From Armatimonadota bacterium (lineage in GTDB: Bacteria; Armatimonadota; UBA5829; DSUL01): a stretch of DNA of 64,000 bases. Position 1 is the first letter of the stretch. Every line of letters begins with the position of its first letter. A program made the translations under genes and the position numbers. The notes beneath the pieces are model-generated. The model searched no databases. It was not told the DNA's origin and saw only the letters and a list, made by a program, of their open reading frames with translations. Positions 1-9,166 of this stretch are shown in pieces. The DNA is taken from the NCBI GenBank assembly GCA_025998755.1, contig AP024674.1, positions 124,001-188,000 of the forward strand. The letters run 5' to 3'.

Positions 1-101
1 AGTCGCTTTCGCCGGCCGTGCTCAAGCCGGTGGGACTCGATGACTACAAGTGCGTCGTCATGCCCATGCAAGTGCAGGAGGCGGGTCTCTCCGATTACTG
101 A
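1..101 (+). CDS. 3' end of an unidentified gene (partial)
   Basis: An open frame enters from the left edge and ends at TGA 99-101. It gives 32 residues ending in QVQEAGLSDY. Third codon positions are almost all G or C, as in the real genes of this window, so it looks coding. It converges on plsC with 15 bp between the stops. No domain can be recognised from this short tail, and I assign no function. Confidence 0.45.
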   Translation, partial: SLSPAVLKPVGLDDYKCVVMPMQVQEAGLSDY

Positions 102-116
102 CCCTTTGCCCTTGAC

Positions 117-806
117 TCAGGGCACTGTGCGGCCGCGCCGGGCATACCACTGTTCGCGCGCGGCCTTCGCTTCTTCCACCAGGCGTTTCACCTCGGCAAA
201 GGCCCGTTCGTTGATCAGCGCCGCTGCCTGCTTTTTGTCCTCCAGCTCGTAGAGGTCGTCCAGTCCCAATGGCGGGCCGAAGTGCACCTCGATATGGCTG
301 CGCCGCAGGCGCTTGCTGTGGGGGCGAAGCATCTCGTAGGTTCCCGCGAATCCGCACGGTACCACGGGAGCCCTGCTCCGCAGCGCAATCAGCCCCAGTC
401 CCGGCTGGAACGGCTGCAGCTCACCAGTCTCGCTGCGGTGTCCTTCCGGGAAGATGCCCACCATCCACCCGCGCTCCAGGATCTCGAAGGTGGTTCTCAG
501 CGCCTCACGATCAGCGGTTCCCTGCCGCACAGGATAGGACTCCAGCTTCCTGCACACCCAGGCCAGCAGCCGGTTGCCGGTGAACAGCTCCGCCTTGCCC
601 ATATAGGCCACCGTCCGGCGGACGGCGCTGCCCATCAAAGGCGGGTCCAGGTAGCTGATATGGTTACTGATGATGATGACCGGACCTTCCGGCGGGATGT
701 GCTCCAGCCCCACGATCCGCCAGGTTCCCATCACGCGGAAGAAGAGACGGAAGAATCCGCGGATGGTCACATAGACGATGTTCGGCTCAAAGAGTCGCGT
801 CAACAT
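117..806 (-). CDS. plsC: 1-acyl-sn-glycerol-3-phosphate acyltransferase
   Basis: 229-residue PlsC-type acyltransferase. It transfers a fatty acyl group to the sn-2 position of lysophosphatidic acid to make phosphatidic acid, at the inner face of the membrane. The catalytic NHxxxxD box is NHISYLD at residues 48-54, and the acceptor-binding FPEG motif is at 119-122. A short hydrophobic N-terminus (VTIRGFFRLFF) could anchor it. Its ATG lies inside the 3' end of cmk (20 bp overlap), so it is the last gene of the hisC-tyrA-aroA-cmk-plsC operon and probably translationally coupled. Length and motifs are normal for the family. The exact acyl donor (CoA or ACP) cannot be read from sequence. Confidence 0.93.
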   Translation of the reverse strand: MLTRLFEPNIVYVTIRGFFRLFFRVMGTWRIVGLEHIPPEGPVIIISNHISYLDPPLMGSAVRRTVAYMGKAELFTGNRLLAWVCRKLESYPVRQGTADREALRTTFEILERGWMVGIFPEGHRSETGELQPFQPGLGLIALRSRAPVVPCGFAGTYEMLRPHSKRLRRSHIEVHFGPPLGLDDLYELEDKKQAAALINERAFAEVKRLVEEAKAAREQWYARRGRTVP

Positions 807-1479
807 ACCAGGCTACGATTCTGTCCACCACCTCGTCCGGTGTCAGTTGGTCGGTTTCGAGGATATATGCGTCGGGTGCGGGCTGAAGAGGTGATACGGC
901 CCGCGTGGAGTCGCGGGCGTCCCGCTCCAGGATCTCTGCCAGCACCTGCTCCTCCGATACGCTCTGGTTCTGCTTCTGGAAGTCCCGCACTCGTCTGCGG
1001 GCACGCTCCTGGGGGGAGGCTGTCAGGAAGACCTTCAAAGTGGCATTAGGGAAGACCACCGTTCCCATATCCCTCCCTTCGGCCACGGTGTTCCGGCCCT
1101 CAGCAATGCTCCTCTGCAGTTCCACCAGGCGGGCTCGGACCTCAGGCACGGCCGAGACGGGAGACGACGCCCGGGATACCTCCGGGGTACGGATGAGTTC
1201 GGTCACGTCCTCTCCATCGGCCAGAACGCGGGTGGCTCCGTCCTCTTCCCGGATCTCCACCCGGATGTCGCCGGCCAGTGCCGCCAGCGCCTGCGCGTCA
1301 TCGGGAGACACTCCTCTGCGAAGCACCGCGGCGGCGAAGGCGCGGTAGGTGCTTCCCGAATCCAGATGAAACCATCCCAGCCGTTTCGCAAGCATCCCGG
1401 CCACCGTGCTCTTGCCCGCTCCTGCGGGACCATCAATGGTGATGACGTGACAGGAGTGGTCGGGGGCGGGAGGCCTCAT
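787..1479 (-). CDS. cmk: Cytidylate kinase
   Basis: 230-residue CMP/dCMP kinase that phosphorylates CMP and dCMP with ATP to supply CDP and dCDP. The P-loop GPAGAGKS is at residues 17-24. The family signature around AEGRDMGTVVFPNA and the C-terminal ERDARDSTRAVSPL segment (NMP-binding and lid regions) are clear. The start ATG overlaps the aroA stop as ATGA. A cmk-plsC pairing downstream of aromatic amino acid genes is common in many Gram-positive-like lineages. A normal-length, intact gene. Confidence 0.95.
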   Translation of the reverse strand: MRPPAPDHSCHVITIDGPAGAGKSTVAGMLAKRLGWFHLDSGSTYRAFAAAVLRRGVSPDDAQALAALAGDIRVEIREEDGATRVLADGEDVTELIRTPEVSRASSPVSAVPEVRARLVELQRSIAEGRNTVAEGRDMGTVVFPNATLKVFLTASPQERARRRVRDFQKQNQSVSEEQVLAEILERDARDSTRAVSPLQPAPDAYILETDQLTPDEVVDRIVAWYVDATL

Positions 1480-2753
1480 CGCGTGACGCTTTCCAGCATC
1501 TCAAGGAAACCGGGGAACGACGTATTGACGCACTCCACGTCTTGCACCTCGGTCACGCCGGGAATGCAGCGGGCAGCGATGGCTGCCATCATCGCGATGC
1601 GATGGTCCCCGAATGATTGGACTGGCGCTCCTTGCAGGGCGGGCCCGCCGCGGATGATCATGCCGTCGGGAGTGCGGCGGGCCTCCGCGCCAAGCCTCGA
1701 AAGCGTCGCCGTTACAGTGGCCAGCCGGTCCGACTCCTTGACGGCCAGCTCCTGCGCGTCCCGGATCACCGTCTCGCCCTCCGCGAAGCAGGCGGCCAGG
1801 GCCAGCACCGGGACTTCGTCCACCATCCGGGGGATAAGCGACCCACCGAAGTCGCCGCCCTTCAGAGAGCTGTGCCGCACCACCAGCGTGCCTGCCGGCT
1901 CGCCCGAAACCTCGTGCTCCTCCAGGACCGAAATGTCGGCGCCCATCGCCCGGAGCGCGTGCAGCAGGCCCGTGCGGGTGGGGTTGAGGCCGACGTTGAT
2001 GATGCGCAGCTCGGAGCCGGGGCAGATCAGTGCTCCCACGATGAAAAACGCCGCAGAGGAGATGTCTCCGGGCACGTGCACAGGCTGTCCTTTCAGCCGC
2101 GAGCCCGGCTTCAGCGTGACGGTCAGATCCTCGCAGATGAGCTGCGCTCCGAACGAGCGCAACATCCTTTCGGAATGGTCGCGCGAGAGCGAGGGTTCCC
2201 TGACCACTGTCTCGCCTTCGGCGAAGAGTCCAGCCAGAAGAAGAGCGGACTTGACTTGAGCGCTGGCTACGGGGCTTTCGAATTCGATCCCCTGAAGCCC
2301 CCCTCCCCGGATGGCCAGCGGCGCGAGATCTCCTTTTCGCGCCAGAATGGTGGCTCCCATTTTGCGCAGAGGATCGCATATGCGCTTCATTGGGCGACGC
2401 CGAATACTTTCGTCGCCCGTCAGGATGCTGAGAAACGGCTGGCCGGCGCACACTCCCGCCAGCAGGCGCAGCCCGGTGCCGGAGTTGCCCGAATCCAGTA
2501 TGGTCTCCGGTTCGCTCAGGTCGCCTCCGTGGACCGTCAGCTCAGTGGCGGAGTGGGCGTCTATCCTGATGCCCATCAGCCTGAGCGAGCGCACCGTGTT
2601 CAGACAGTCTTCAGATGGCAGGAAGTTGGTGATATTGGTTTCTCCCTCTGCCAGCGCTCCCAGGATAGCCGCGCGGTGGGAGATGGACTTATCTCCCGGC
2701 GGAGCGATCTCGCCGCGAAACGGTCCCTCTCTCTGAAGAGTCCAGTTGCTCAC
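1476..2753 (-). CDS. aroA: 3-phosphoshikimate 1-carboxyvinyltransferase (EPSP synthase)
   Basis: 425-residue EPSP synthase, the sixth step of the shikimate pathway, joining shikimate-3-phosphate and PEP. Visible signatures are PPGDKSISHRAAILG near the N-terminus, NSGTGLRLLAG, the TGDESIRRRPMKR stretch, SLSRDHSERML and DEVPVLALAACF. These look closer to the class II (Bacillus/Staphylococcus-like) enzymes than to the E. coli type; that subclass call is tentative. The open frame extends upstream across tyrA, but the start is best placed at GTG 2753-2751, which overlaps the tyrA TGA as GTGA and gives the usual length. Member of the hisC-tyrA-aroA-cmk-plsC operon. Confidence 0.95.
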   Translation of the reverse strand: MSNWTLQREGPFRGEIAPPGDKSISHRAAILGALAEGETNITNFLPSEDCLNTVRSLRLMGIRIDAHSATELTVHGGDLSEPETILDSGNSGTGLRLLAGVCAGQPFLSILTGDESIRRRPMKRICDPLRKMGATILARKGDLAPLAIRGGGLQGIEFESPVASAQVKSALLLAGLFAEGETVVREPSLSRDHSERMLRSFGAQLICEDLTVTLKPGSRLKGQPVHVPGDISSAAFFIVGALICPGSELRIINVGLNPTRTGLLHALRAMGADISVLEEHEVSGEPAGTLVVRHSSLKGGDFGGSLIPRMVDEVPVLALAACFAEGETVIRDAQELAVKESDRLATVTATLSRLGAEARRTPDGMIIRGGPALQGAPVQSFGDHRIAMMAAIAARCIPGVTEVQDVECVNTSFPGFLEMLESVTR

Positions 2754-3649
2754 TCCGGTGACTCCTTTCCCGTCGCCAGGCCCGAGTTCAGACGCCGTCC
2801 GGCTTCGAACCAGCTCTCGATCTCCTCCGGCGTTCCCTCGGCGATGAGCTCCTCCGCCCGGGCAAGCGCTTCGCGGAACTGCCGGAGCGCGTCCAGAATA
2901 GGCTCCTTGTTGGCGCAGCAGATGTCCCTCCAGAGGGCAGGGGGACTGGCTGCGACGCGGGTTAGGTCCCGAAAACTGCCCGCCCGCAAATCCCGTACAC
3001 CAGGCCCTGCCGCTTCGGCTACCCGCAGAAAAGCTCCGGCTGCGATGTGCGGCAGATGACTGGTGCAGGCCACGATCCGGTCGTGCATCTCCGGGGACAT
3101 CTCCACCACACGAGAGCCAAGCGCTTCCGCGAAGCGGCGGACGAGATCCACGGCGCACGGGTCGCTGTGATCGGTCGGGGTCAGCACGTAGGTGGCACCC
3201 TCGAACAGATCCTCCCGCGCGGCCTCCACGCCGGCGTCTTCTGAGCCGGCCATGGGATGCCCGCCCACAAAGCGCATCTCCGCAGGCAGCACCTCGGCCG
3301 CCCTCACGATGGCCCCTTTGACGCTTCCCCCGTCCGTCACCACGCAGTCGTGCCCACGCAGCTGCGGAAGCTGGCGTAGCTGCTCGATGATGGTCATCAC
3401 GGGTGTGGCCAGGTAGAGCAGGTCGCAGCGGGACACGCCTTCAAGCAGGTCGGTGGTGAACTCGTCCACAGCCCCCAGGTCGCGAGCCAGACTCAGACGG
3501 GCTTCGGATCGTCCGATGCCGACCACGCGCCCCGCCAGACCGCGGGCCCGTGCGGTTATGCCCACGGATCCGCCGATCAGACCCACTCCGGCAATGCCGA
3601 GCGTCCCGACGAGAAAGCCGCTGCCGTCGTCTCCCACGTTCAGCGCCAT
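2750..3649 (-). CDS. tyrA: Prephenate dehydrogenase
   Basis: 299-residue NAD(P)-dependent prephenate/arogenate dehydrogenase, which oxidatively decarboxylates prephenate toward tyrosine. The Rossmann glycine motif GVGLIGGS is at residues 21-28. The VGGHPMAGSEDAG active-site region with its conserved His follows at mid-protein, then the all-helical C-terminal dimerisation domain. There is no C-terminal ACT domain, so feedback by tyrosine through ACT is not expected. It starts 19 bp after the hisC stop and its stop overlaps the aroA GTG start. Confidence 0.93.
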   Translation of the reverse strand: MALNVGDDGSGFLVGTLGIAGVGLIGGSVGITARARGLAGRVVGIGRSEARLSLARDLGAVDEFTTDLLEGVSRCDLLYLATPVMTIIEQLRQLPQLRGHDCVVTDGGSVKGAIVRAAEVLPAEMRFVGGHPMAGSEDAGVEAAREDLFEGATYVLTPTDHSDPCAVDLVRRFAEALGSRVVEMSPEMHDRIVACTSHLPHIAAGAFLRVAEAAGPGVRDLRAGSFRDLTRVAASPPALWRDICCANKEPILDALRQFREALARAEELIAEGTPEEIESWFEAGRRLNSGLATGKESPE

Positions 3650-3668
3650 CTCCCGCCCCGCCCGCCGC

Positions 3669-4760
3669 TCAGGCGAGGACCTCCTCCAGGGCAGCGATGA
3701 ACCGCCGGTTCTCTTCGGGCAGGCCGATCGTGACTCGTGCGCAAGTGGGAGTTCCGAAGATCTTGCCGGACCGGATGATCACGCCCTTGCGCAGCAGCGC
3801 ATCCGCCACTTCCACGGAGTCCCGCCCCAAGTCCACGAACACGAAGTTCGCCTGAGAGGGTGCGTATTTCAACCCCAGACGGTCGAACGCCTCGTAGAAC
3901 ATTTTCTTGCCCTCGTCGTTCACCCGTTTGCTGCGGAGCACCTGGTCCGGGTCCTGCAGGCTGGCCGCGGCGGCATGCTGCGCCACCGTGTTCACGTTGA
4001 AGGGTTCCCGCACCTGATCCACAGCCCGCACCACCTCCGGGGCGGCGATGCCGTATCCCACGCGCAGTCCGGCCAGGGCATAGATCTTGGAGAATGTGCG
4101 CAGAACCGCCACGTTGCGCCCCTGCCGCACGTATTCGATGGACTGAGGATAGTCCGGGTGGTCTATGTATTCGTAATAGGCCTCGTCCAGGACGCACAGC
4201 GCCCGTTCGGGCAGCTGGTCCAGCAGACGCTCCACTTCGGCCCGGGTATTCATTGTGCCGGTTGGGTTGTTCGGGTTTGCGATGAATACCAGCCGCGTGC
4301 GCTCGTTGAACCGGTCAGCCAGCGCGTCTAGGTCGTAAGTATAGTCTTTCAGCGGCACTTCGTGCAGGGTGCATCCGGCCAGAAGCGCCGCCGCCCGGTA
4401 CTGCACGAACGTCGGCGCGGCCGTCACCACTTCGTCTCCCGGATCCAAGTAAGCCAGTCCCAGACAGTGGATGAGGTCGTCCGATCCGTTCCCGAACATC
4501 AGCATATCCGGCTCCACGCCGAGATGCTTCACCAGCTCTTGCCGCAACACATAGCAGGAGCCTTCCGGATACATCCGGATGTTCTCCAGCGCCTTCCGCG
4601 CTGCTTCCAGAGCCTTCGGTGAGGGACCGAGGGGGCTTTCATTGGATGCTAGCTTGATGATGTCCGTGATGCCCAGTTCGCGCTCGACTTCCTCGATGGG
4701 CTTCCCCGCGACATAGGGGACCAGCCTCTGGACATTCTGCCTGGCAGTGATGGTCGCCAA
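3669..4760 (-). CDS. hisC: Histidinol-phosphate / aromatic aminotransferase
   Basis: Fold-type I PLP aminotransferase of the HisC family. It normally converts imidazole acetol-phosphate and glutamate to histidinol-phosphate. Next to tyrA and aroA it may equally transaminate phenylpyruvate or prephenate. Visible: KLASNESPLGPSP (substrate arm), FGNGSDD, ANPNNPTGT, LDEAYYEY (PLP-contacting Asp), and TFSKIYALAGLRVGYG with the Schiff-base Lys at about residue 225. I choose TTG 4760 as the start because AGGAGGAG sits 6 nt upstream and the protein then begins LATITARQNVQRL, as HisC usually does. An in-frame ATG at 4802 has no ribosome binding site. First gene of the operon. Confidence 0.93.
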   Translation of the reverse strand: MATITARQNVQRLVPYVAGKPIEEVERELGITDIIKLASNESPLGPSPKALEAARKALENIRMYPEGSCYVLRQELVKHLGVEPDMLMFGNGSDDLIHCLGLAYLDPGDEVVTAAPTFVQYRAAALLAGCTLHEVPLKDYTYDLDALADRFNERTRLVFIANPNNPTGTMNTRAEVERLLDQLPERALCVLDEAYYEYIDHPDYPQSIEYVRQGRNVAVLRTFSKIYALAGLRVGYGIAAPEVVRAVDQVREPFNVNTVAQHAAAASLQDPDQVLRSKRVNDEGKKMFYEAFDRLGLKYAPSQANFVFVDLGRDSVEVADALLRKGVIIRSGKIFGTPTCARVTIGLPEENRRFIAALEEVLA

Positions 4761-4861
4761 CGGCGGCTCCTCCTGAAGATAGTGCACGAGCCAGTCTAAC
4801 ATAAAGGCGCCGCGCGGGTCTACCGTCCCCCGGGCAGGCACCGTTGCAGTCGCGGGGACTG

Positions 4862-6598
4862 TCAGGGTGACACGGTGACGATGTCCTGCCCGGTCCGCGG
4901 GAGGATCACGGGACGCAACGTCCCCTCCGGCTGTTCCCAGGAACAAACGCCCGTCACCACCACGCACGCGCCTGCCGGCGGTAGAGCAGTCCCGGGACAG
5001 GACACCCGCACGCCCGGATGCCCAATACCGTCCTGCAGCCCCGACCCGTCGTCCACTGTGAAGCTGCTGCCCTGCGAGTCCCGGTGCGTCACCCGTCCTG
5101 CGATGCGGACCAGCAGGCCGGCCGGAGTTATGCCCGTGCCGGGCTGAAGGGCCTTGCCCTTGACCGCAACTGCGCGGAGAGTCCCCGACCCTTCGCGGGC
5201 GCTTGAGGTCGCCATAAGGCACGGCTCCCCCGAGCCGGTGATAGCCACCGTCCCAGAGACCGATGCCCGGTCGCCTGGTTGGAGCGTGTGCGCACTTTGC
5301 TCCACACGGATGCCGCAGGCGCGATCCTCCCGCTGAAGATAGAACACTCCACTCCACGCCGCGCTGACGATGCCCTGGATTCCTTCCGCGGGGGTCCCCG
5401 GCGGGGCCAGGCGGGCCTCCGGGATGCCGGAGACTGCCGGAAGGCCCGCGTCCAGTTCGTAAGCTCCCATGTCCACTGCCGCCCCGATTTTGCGCGTTCG
5501 GCCTTCGATGTCCGTCGCCAGAGAGGAAGCGGCCGCGTCGTCTCCCGCATCGCGGCAGGGCGACGACGGCCGGATCCGCACGTCCCCTGCGCTGAGAGCC
5601 ACGAACTGCGGGTCCGCTCGCACATCGCCTGTGCCAGGGCCTACTCCCACGTAATCCCCGCCGCTGTTCCCGTAGACGCAATTCCGCAAAAGCGCCGGAG
5701 CGTCCGCACCTGGCTGAACGGCGATGCCTGTACCGTTGAACGCCACGATGTTGTTCGTTGCGGACGCCCCGGACTCCAGCGCGAGCCCCGTTCCTTGGCT
5801 GGCGGCGATGGTATTGTTGATGAGAACAGGCGCCGAACCGTCCTGACAGGAGACTCCCGCCCCCGAGGTGCCCGTGATCACGCATCCCTGAATGACCGGA
5901 GACGAACCCAGGCACAGAATGCCGTCCGCGCCGTTGTTCCTGATGAAGCAACGATCCACAAGCGGCGCTGACTCGCCCGTGCACACCACACCCCCTCCCG
6001 CGTTGCCGGAAATGGTGCTGAACCAGAGGTGCGGCGCGGCGTAGTTCTCACACAGAACGCCTGCTCCGAGGTTGCCGGTGATTCGGCACCGGTCGACGAT
6101 GAGCGACCCCGCGTCGCAGACAAGCCCTGCGCCGGAGTTGCCGGTGATTTCGCATTCCTTGATGGTGGCAGAGCCTTCCGGCGCACGGATTCCGTCCCCT
6201 CCGCACCCGGAGATCCTGAGTCCTTCGATACGGGTGAAAACAGAGGCGCCTGCGTAGATGTAGACAGCCGGGCCGGGGCCGGGCACCGTGAGGGTGACCG
6301 GATGGGTGGCTGGGTCGCGATGATCCCGCGAACCCTCCCCACCGGCGAAGCCACAGTATACCGCCACGCCGCTTCGAAGGGAGACCGGCGTGGTGTAGAT
6401 CCCGGTCGCCACCCACACCTCGTCTCCATAGGCCGCCGCGGAAACGGCCGCCGCAATGGTGCGTTTTGCCGTGGCCCAGGAATGTCCGCCGGCAGAGTCG
6501 CTGCCCGACGGGGAGACGTAAAAGACCGCGCAAAGAGCCGGAAGCTGCCAAGCGGCGGCGAGTGCCGCGGCCAGCTGGAGCCGGAAGATGATCCGCAA
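4862..6598 (-). CDS. Secreted right-handed beta-helix protein with C-terminal double OB-like region
   Basis: About 578 residues with a signal peptide ending near LPALCA. FYVSPSGSDSAGG opens a parallel beta-helix of the pectate-lyase/NosD superfamily, seen as repeated G-x-G-V/L-x-C turns (SGCGGDGIRA, TGNSGAGLVC, TGNLGAGVLC, SGNAGGGVVC and more) over roughly residues 90-300. The GAYEL end-cap of DUF1565-like proteins follows. The last about 170 residues contain FYLQREDRACGIRV and a second strand-rich unit with DDGSG. This matches the double-OB module of the proteins at 55339 and 59795. TTG 6598 is preceded by GAGAGGGGG at 6 nt; an in-frame TTG at 6619 is an alternative. Probably a cell-surface or carbohydrate-binding protein; catalysis cannot be inferred. 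Confidence 0.8.
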   Translation of the reverse strand: MRIIFRLQLAAALAAAWQLPALCAVFYVSPSGSDSAGGHSWATAKRTIAAAVSAAAYGDEVWVATGIYTTPVSLRSGVAVYCGFAGGEGSRDHRDPATHPVTLTVPGPGPAVYIYAGASVFTRIEGLRISGCGGDGIRAPEGSATIKECEITGNSGAGLVCDAGSLIVDRCRITGNLGAGVLCENYAAPHLWFSTISGNAGGGVVCTGESAPLVDRCFIRNNGADGILCLGSSPVIQGCVITGTSGAGVSCQDGSAPVLINNTIAASQGTGLALESGASATNNIVAFNGTGIAVQPGADAPALLRNCVYGNSGGDYVGVGPGTGDVRADPQFVALSAGDVRIRPSSPCRDAGDDAAASSLATDIEGRTRKIGAAVDMGAYELDAGLPAVSGIPEARLAPPGTPAEGIQGIVSAAWSGVFYLQREDRACGIRVEQSAHTLQPGDRASVSGTVAITGSGEPCLMATSSAREGSGTLRAVAVKGKALQPGTGITPAGLLVRIAGRVTHRDSQGSSFTVDDGSGLQDGIGHPGVRVSCPGTALPPAGACVVVTGVCSWEQPEGTLRPVILPRTGQDIVTVSP

Positions 6599-6730
6599 GA
6601 GAAACCCCCTCTCCCGCAATCCGGATGCAGCATCCGCAAATTTACTGGGTGGCGCGGGAGGCTGTCCGGCGCGTCAACAGCCTCTATGCTAAGGCCTCGA
6701 AGGGACGCCGGTCAAGGGGTCAGGAGAAAA

Positions 6731-7774
6731 TCAACAGGCAAGAGAATCCGCCATCTCTGCCATGGCGATGAATGCTCGCGCCGCATTCTGGCCGTAAGTG
6801 CCGGAGGCAGTCCCTCCCAGGATGAAAGCCTTCGGGCCACCGGCCTCCAGCCTCTCCCGGGCGATAGCCAGCGACTCTTCCAGTGGCAAACTCTCCAGCA
6901 CCTCCATATCGTCCAGGTTTCCCACCAAGCAGAGCCGCTCGCCAGCCAGCAGGCGAGCCGCCCGCAGGTCCACATCACCCCACGGAGGCGCTTCCAGGGG
7001 ATCCAGGGCGTCTATGCCCAGCGACGCCAGTTGCGGCAGGAACCGCATCACCGGCCCGTGGTTGTGGTAATAGGCGATGCCCCGATAGCGATGAATGGTT
7101 TCCACCAAAGGCACGTCGAAGCGCGTCACCAGATCATCGAACGCGGACGGGCCGAGCTGCACCGTTACATACTCACCGCCGATGATCCGGAACGCCCGGA
7201 CACCCGCCCGGCAGAGATCCTCAGCCCGCTCCAGGATGCGTTCGCTCGCGGTTTCACAGAGGGTGCGGATGAGATCCGGCCGGTCCGCCCACATCAGGCA
7301 GAAATCCTGGGGCGAGAACCAGGATGCCGGAATGCAGACGGCGTTCGGGAGACCTGTCATTACCAACCCCTCCTCGCCGAACCGCTCTTGCCACTGGAAG
7401 TAGCCGGATGCCTCCACGGGGTGGGGCACGTAAGGGACGGACAGGAAGCGCTCGACGTCCTCCGGGGTCTTCACAGGGTGCTCCACCGTGGCGTGCGTGC
7501 GGGCGGTTCGGCGGTCCCGGCGCACCAGAGGGCCACGGGGGGTGTGATACGTGATGACCGTCTCGTCTCCGCGCTCATCCACCGAAGGGGTGGCCTGGGT
7601 GCCCAGAATGTCCCACGAGCCGCAGGGGGCCTCGACGATGATGTCCGTCCGGGCTACCAGCTCCCGCCCGATGTCCGAATCGGGGTCCACCCGTCCGAAC
7701 CCGAACGGAGCCACGGGCGTCCGGTCCGGTTCGCCGCCCCGCATGGCCATCAGCAACCGCTCCCGCGATGTCAC
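6731..7774 (-). CDS. Uroporphyrinogen decarboxylase (URO-D) superfamily protein
   Basis: 347-residue TIM-barrel protein of the URO-D/MtaA-CmuA methyltransferase superfamily. It starts TSRERLLMAMRGGEPDRTPVAPFG, the typical N-terminus of this group, and has the YYHNHGPVMRFLPQLASLGIDALDPLE segment (His in the methyl/metal-binding position). GNLDDMEVLES and ILGGTASG are near the C-terminus. True HemE has a different N-terminal Arg-rich substrate loop, so heme synthesis is unlikely. Members near transporters are usually methyltransferases or of unknown substrate. Start GTG 7774, 42 bp downstream of the MFS stop, so the two are probably co-transcribed. Confidence 0.8.
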   Translation of the reverse strand: MTSRERLLMAMRGGEPDRTPVAPFGFGRVDPDSDIGRELVARTDIIVEAPCGSWDILGTQATPSVDERGDETVITYHTPRGPLVRRDRRTARTHATVEHPVKTPEDVERFLSVPYVPHPVEASGYFQWQERFGEEGLVMTGLPNAVCIPASWFSPQDFCLMWADRPDLIRTLCETASERILERAEDLCRAGVRAFRIIGGEYVTVQLGPSAFDDLVTRFDVPLVETIHRYRGIAYYHNHGPVMRFLPQLASLGIDALDPLEAPPWGDVDLRAARLLAGERLCLVGNLDDMEVLESLPLEESLAIARERLEAGGPKAFILGGTASGTYGQNAARAFIAMAEMADSLAC

Positions 7775-7816
7775 GCCGTCGATGGCCTTTCTCCGCGTCT
7801 GCGAGGATCTGGCGCT

Positions 7817-9166
7817 TCATTGCCGGCGGCTAGCGGCTTTCTCTTCCTTCGCCAGCCGCGAGAGCTCCCGAGCCTCGTTGTGCTCCTCGTCATACAACGG
7901 GATGAACAACAGCGTCAGCATTCCCGGAATGGTCAGGATGCAGCAGGCGATGAAGAACTTCACGAAGCCCAGCCGCTCCAGAAGGAACCCGCTCAGGATG
8001 CCCGCGCCCATCGCCCCGAGCGCCATCAGGCCGGTGGAGATGGCGTAGTGCGACGTCTGGTAGCGGGAACCCTGCGAAGCATACATCAGGAAGACCATGT
8101 AGGCCGCAAACCCGAAACCGTAGCCGAACTGGTCTATGACCACCACGGCATAGGTTCCCGCCACCTTCAGCAGTCCAGTGGCAGTAGGAAGCTCGATGGC
8201 CGCCCAGACGTATCCCAGGCACGGCAGGTTCATGGACAGGACCATCGGCCATAGGCATTTTCTCAGTCCCCAGCGCGCGATGGCCATTCCCCCCAGGATG
8301 CCACCCACCACCAGCGCCAGGATGCCAAACGTCCCGTAGATGACTCCAAACTGCTCCGTCGTGAACCCCAAGTTGCCTTTCGGACCGGTTTCCAGCAGGA
8401 AAGGCGGAGTCATCTTGACGATCATAAACTCGCCCGCGCGATACAGCAGGATGAACGCCAGAATGGCCAGAATGCGGGGCCTTTGGAAATAGGTAACGAA
8501 CGCCTCCACGAACGGAATGGCATCTCCCTTCTGATGCCCGCCGTCTGGCACGTCGGCGGCCGGTCGTGGCATCGCCCAGAGTCCGTATAGCCAGAAGATG
8601 CCGTAAAGCGCCCCCCCCACCAGCAGGGCTATCATCCATCCTTGCGCCACGCTGAATCCGCGCTCCTCGGCCAGCCGGCCCGCCAGCACCACCAGCGCAC
8701 CGTTCCCGAAGATCATCGCCAGGCGGTACGCCGTGGAGCGGATGCCCACAAAGAACGCCTGGTCTTTCTTGTCCATCGCCAGCAGGTAGTATCCGTCCGC
8801 CGCGATGTCATGCGTCGCCGAGAGGAATGCCATGACGAAGAACACAGCGAGCGTGACGATGAAGAAGTTGGGCAGGTTCACTCCGAACGCCACGAGTATG
8901 AACCCGGCGAGAAGGAGAGCCTGCGTGATGACCACCCAGTTTCGCTTGGTGCTGATGGTGTCCACCAGCGGGCCCCAGAGCATCTTCAAAACCCACGGCC
9001 AGGTTATCAGGCTGGTCCACAGACCCATCTGCGACGCGGATATTCCCAGTGTGGTATACATGGCCGCCGAGACGTTCACAATGATGACGTAAGGAACCCC
9101 CTGCATAAAGTAGAGGGTGGGGACGAAGAGCCAAGGGCTCCGAGTGGTATTCTTCTGTTGCTCCAT
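7817..9166 (-). CDS. MFS transporter, AmpG/PAT-like
   Basis: 449 residues with about 12 hydrophobic segments and a cytoplasmic charged tail (LSRLAKEEKAASRRQ). The opening LFVPTLYFMQGVPYVIIVNVSA and the loop LWGPLVDTISTKRNWVV resemble the AmpG/peptide-acetyl-CoA transporter branch of the major facilitator superfamily, which moves muropeptides or similar solutes inward. ATHDIAADGYYLL in the fourth helix region is also characteristic. The ATG is preceded by GGAAG at 6 nt. It is followed by the URO-D-like gene. Actual substrate unknown; muropeptide uptake is one possibility only. Confidence 0.82.
   Translation of the reverse strand: MEQQKNTTRSPWLFVPTLYFMQGVPYVIIVNVSAAMYTTLGISASQMGLWTSLITWPWVLKMLWGPLVDTISTKRNWVVITQALLLAGFILVAFGVNLPNFFIVTLAVFFVMAFLSATHDIAADGYYLLAMDKKDQAFFVGIRSTAYRLAMIFGNGALVVLAGRLAEERGFSVAQGWMIALLVGGALYGIFWLYGLWAMPRPAADVPDGGHQKGDAIPFVEAFVTYFQRPRILAILAFILLYRAGEFMIVKMTPPFLLETGPKGNLGFTTEQFGVIYGTFGILALVVGGILGGMAIARWGLRKCLWPMVLSMNLPCLGYVWAAIELPTATGLLKVAGTYAVVVIDQFGYGFGFAAYMVFLMYASQGSRYQTSHYAISTGLMALGAMGAGILSGFLLERLGFVKFFIACCILTIPGMLTLLFIPLYDEEHNEARELSRLAKEEKAASRRQ

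Noticed and set aside
1476-3158. 560-residue version of EPSP synthase with an N-terminal extension
   Set aside because: The extension is the tyrA sequence read in another frame. GTG 2753 overlapping the tyrA stop gives the normal family length.
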